Source: Polydactylus sextarius (lineage: Eukaryota > Chordata > Actinopteri > Polynemidae). Taken from it: a stretch of DNA of 64,000 nucleotides. Shown one piece after another: positions 60,746 to 64,000 of the stretch (positions within the stretch are counted from its first letter, which is position 1; every line of letters begins with the position of its first letter). Where the stretch lies: positions 14,620,679 to 14,684,678 of the forward strand of contig CM028923.1 of assembly GCA_016801845.1 (NCBI GenBank), in the 5' to 3' direction. Position numbers and translations under genes: made by a program. The notes under the pieces are model-generated. The model ran no database searches. It saw only the letters and a program-made list of their open reading frames with translations, and was not told where the DNA came from.

Positions 60746-63057
60746 TAGACACCCCTCAAGAAGTCGACACCTGCTAGAGTAGGTTTGACTACTGTTAATC
60801 CAAAATACTACAATAGGTATAACATTTTTATATACTTAAAATGCAGTGAGATGAGAACGATGGATTCTGAATTAGAGTCGACATCACACTCCACACTGCA
60901 AACCAGTCACCTACTACAAAATAATCATGACTTTATTTGCTAAAACCATGGTTTATTTAACCTTGACTGTACTACAGTTGGAATGCACAAATATTTTGGA
61001 AATAAATAATTTCATGCTGATGTTGGACAGTGGATGAAATCCAGGGACTTTTGTAAAATATAAGGGACTTTACGTGGTCACGTTCCCTAATCCTGTTGAA
61101 ACTGTTCCAGGTATGTATGTATTTTGTTTGCCTAATGACTGAAATACCTGAAATGCTGCATTAAGTCATCCTTTGTTTTTAAATTTCTACATTAGATACA
61201 TAAGTCACAGTATGTATATGAGATAGCTTGATTACTTTTTTGCAATTTTACTTAGTATTAGAGTTGTGATTGGTTGCCTAATCCTAATTTCGCATTTGTT
61301 AAGCATCCTAGCTAAATACGGGTCAGGATTTGTAAAAATAAATTTTGAAAATGTAATGGATAGGTTATGTTTAGACAACTTTACTGAGAAATTGTACAAC
61401 CTCAGCCACCTAGAGGTGGGGTTGTGTTAGCACCATCAGCACCTTTACTTTTTTTTTTTTTTAAACTTCCTGTGGCTTTTAACACACTGCATACAACAAA
61501 TTGCATCAAAGCATAACCCTCCATCTTACATTAAGATGCATACTGCGTGAGTTTCATCCATTCACAACACAGCCAGCAGTCTCATATAATGCTGAATAAT
61601 GCAGAATCACATCAATGAATAGTGCTGGGACTGAGCTAGCAACAGAAACAGTTTTTTAAAGCTGCCTAATGGGTATAAAATTGGAAACACTTGAGCATCA
61701 GATCAGCATTTTTTGATTGTTGTTATCTATATTGAAATATAAACTAAAAATACAAGAAGAAAGAGAAGACAGGGAATTTCACTGCCAGCGGGTCAAGTAT
61801 TAAAAACTGGGTGGAAGTTCCCTTGTTAGAACATGAATGAAGGGTTATAAGATATAATATATCTATATATAGGCATTATAATCTAGTACAATTACACAGC
61901 ACGGCTAAGTTTCCTGTCACCTACAATCAACTGTTCTATTTGCTATGAGATATGATCATGATTAAAAAAAAATCTATAGAAACTATGTCTATTTTATTAA
62001 TATAACACGATGTTCCCATGCTTCTAATTTTATTTGAACCGGTTTGTACAGTTTTAAGTATATGTAATAATGAATATTTAAAAACCCTCAACATCCTTGT
62101 CTTTTCCTGGTGTCTAGTTCCTCACAGAATTCTTCTAGGTATATCTCGATTTCTGAGTTCATTATACAATAAATTATTTATAAATTCCTTACAATAACTG
62201 TACTGTCAGCCCATTTTTTTTCTCTGACAAATCCCACTGCTCCTCTTTCTGTGCTCCATAATTATTCAAATTGTATGTGACATTTATTTTTCTTGCACGA
62301 CAAAATATTTACTGTTGGCAAAGTAACACTCTGCTTTTCACTAACATTCAGTCTTTCTTATTCCAGCGCTCATAATCTCATATTTCAGAGCCTGTCATCA
62401 GCACATGGCTCTAAGCAAGCTTTGTAATTTTTATATCAAAATATATCAAATATGTATTTACCACAGTAGATTCAAAAAGTTTAAATTCTATCAACATTTG
62501 TATAAAAAAAAGAAAAACAATCATTATTTGTACTTAGTGAATACTGTGGTTAGTTTGGAGAATGTCCCTGGGGGAAACCTGAGCCAGCTGCCTTGGCCTG
62601 TTTCATTCGTGCCCATGGCAGTTAGGTTGGACAGCTCTCTGCCAGATGGGAGGTCCTGCTGCAGTTCAAGCCCTACATGGCCTCATTTTTGCATGACCCA
62701 CTTCATCTCTCCCGCTGTCCCTCCTCCCTTCTCCCACACCCAGACTTATGGGATTAGAATGGAGACCAAGCAGGGGAGCACAGCCACGTCCTGATGTTGC
62801 ATCCATCCAGCTGGGAGGATGCACAGGGGTAAATGGGGGGGCCTGGAGGCTTTAGCAGGTTGAAGGGGGTTAGACTACAGCCTGACCACTCTGTATTCAC
62901 TAACACCAGCTGTCTGTCATTTCAGCACTTTCAACATCCTCACACAATGAGGTTCATCTACTGCTGGATCAAGGGTGAGTGGGATGTCAGCTGTGACTGT
63001 GCGTGAGTCAGAAAAAAGAGAGTGGATTTATGCAGCAGTGAATAGGGTAATTACAAA

Positions 63058-63135
63058 CACACATACAAACACACACGCACACACATACACACACACACAC
63101 ACACACACAATATATGTGTGTGTGTGTGTGTGTGT
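63058..63135. repeat. (AC)n then (TG)n compound microsatellite forming a palindrome
   Basis: Interrupted AC repeats from 63058 become a pure AC tract at about 63087-63108, followed by AATATA/TA and a pure TG tract at about 63114-63135. The two tracts are reverse complements, so a long hairpin or cruciform with an AT-rich loop is possible. The local + frame that reads through it (Thr/His then Val/Cys repeats) is an artefact. Confidence 0.95.
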
Positions 63136-63797
63136 AAATACATATATTTTCAGTTCTCTCTTGTCTTATGTCTTCTATCTACAAAGTCTAGTGTATTGAA
63201 GTCACAACTTTTTCATAAAAAACACAGATATTTAAATGACTTCAGGGACTTTCTAAGCCTCTCATCCATGGTTAGTTTGAAATGAATTGAAAGTGGATGA
63301 GTCTATTGCAGCATGGTTCCATCAACATGTAGCTGGCCTAATTCTGCCTCACGCAGGGCTGTCAAACCCACTTCTTCAGTAATGACCAATTAAAGAGAAG
63401 AAAACCTGGTGTTTTCTTCTGTGAAGCTCAGTGGGATTTCATCGCACCGTCAGTGCGCTAGCTTTTCCAGCATCAATCCAAGACGTGTGGACTATAAACA
63501 GTATGTTCTAAACAAACCTGCACCACAGCTATAACCAGTCTGGACTGGTGTAGTGTGTGGTTCCATATGCATTATTTTGCTTGGGTTGTACATGAAGGAA
63601 ATGAGTCAGCAAAATGAGGCTGTCCCCCCAAAATGTGTGACAAACAGTGATGTGACCAGACAGTATTAAACAAACAACTGAATGGCTGATCTGCTAATGT
63701 CTATGTTTTAGGTTTAGTTAAGTTTAAGCATCTAAAATTACTTGACCATGTTATGAGCTAACTTTAGCTCAACTCAGACTTCTAGGTACAGTCATCT

Positions 63798-63827
63798 GAA
63801 CCAAACACAGTCTTCTGTGTTTGGTTC
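63798..63827. other. Perfect 13-bp inverted repeat with 4-nt loop
   Basis: GAACCAAACACAG at 63798-63810, loop TCTT, and its exact reverse complement CTGTGTTTGGTTC at 63815-63827. It lies in tmem178b intron 1 with no recognisable transposon around it. Same geometry (13-bp stem, 4-nt loop) as at 25611-25640 but unrelated in sequence. Confidence 0.85.
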
Positions 63828-64000
63828 TTCTTGGTAAATGTACATATATGTCTTACCAAAAACAGTTTATAATAGAGGCATCATAAGCATTTGATCTTCT
63901 CCAGGATACAAGTGATCAGTGTTACATGTTAATTATGTTGACTTTTGACAGTAGGATGTTTCCAATTCTTCCGAAACTCTTCAACTTTTGCATCAAAATC

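Larger units (their letters stand above)
51151..64000 (-). other. tmem178b: tmem178b intron 1, incomplete (at least 12.8 kb)
   Basis: No exon 1 (start methionine, first membrane segment, HWYET-type loop) is visible on the - strand, so it should lie beyond the right edge. The stretch contains a Tc1 relic, a LINE fragment, short dispersed repeats and a CA/TG palindrome (listed separately). The rest (51151-56930, 57620-58880, 58960-60560, 60750-63050, 63140-63790) is AT-rich with no gene I can support. Bases 62540-62880 are noticeably more GC-rich, but I recognise nothing there. Confidence 0.75.

Noticed and set aside
62405..62794. 129-codon open + frame in a GC-richer patch
   Set aside because: Begins in AT-rich sequence with Lys runs from poly(A), no domain recognised, no supporting splice sites.
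1..64000. Search for tRNA genes, CRISPR arrays, prokaryotic operons or an integrated virus
   Set aside because: None seen by eye on either strand. A covariance-model scan for small RNAs was not possible, so short RNA genes could be missed.

Overview
This looks like nuclear DNA from a teleost fish. Two split, vertebrate-type protein-coding genes are recognisable by their exons, long AT-rich introns separate them, and the interspersed repeats are of kinds common in fish (Tc1-like DNA transposons, several LINE classes, short non-autonomous elements). There are no bacterial-style operons, no CRISPR array and no complete single-exon gene. Most open frames longer than 60 codons are chance frames or decayed transposons.

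Layout. Positions 1-6740 (+ strand) hold the last three coding exons of cnot4, the E3 ligase subunit of the CCR4-NOT deadenylase complex: 1-235 (left edge may be cut by the window), 3660-3887 and 6457-6740 (stop at 6738-6740). From 6741 there is cnot4 3' UTR and intergenic sequence. Positions 15246-51150 (- strand) hold exons 4, 3 and 2 of tmem178b, a four-pass membrane protein: 15246-15496 (stop at 15246-15248), 19008-19145 and 51037-51150. Exon 1 is not visible and should lie beyond 64000. The two genes are convergent, with stop codons about 8.5 kb apart.

The non-coding remainder is a graveyard of old repeats. I recognise an L2-type LINE whose reverse-transcriptase active-site box has been lost (about 4890-5930), flanked by two same-orientation Tc1 fragments. 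There are two larger Tc1 relics (38875-39475 and 56930-57258), each abutting a different LINE. A second Tc1 family leaves a nearly empty terminal-repeat pair (20935-20990) and a transposase fragment (40735-40870). Several C-terminal fragments of one LINE family and an L1-like C-terminal fragment are also present. The most unexpected element is a roughly 240-bp piece of the 5' end of 28S rRNA inside tmem178b intron 2 (34258-34496).

I saw no convincing new multi-gene system. The items most worth checking are the 28S fragment, a CA/GA microsatellite 11 nt inside the tmem178b exon 3 donor intron, the repeat/LINE/repeat sandwich in the last cnot4 intron, and three perfect short palindromes. Family names of repeats rest on recall of typical fish repeat sequences, not on a database search. 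Boundaries of decayed repeats are approximate to tens of bases.
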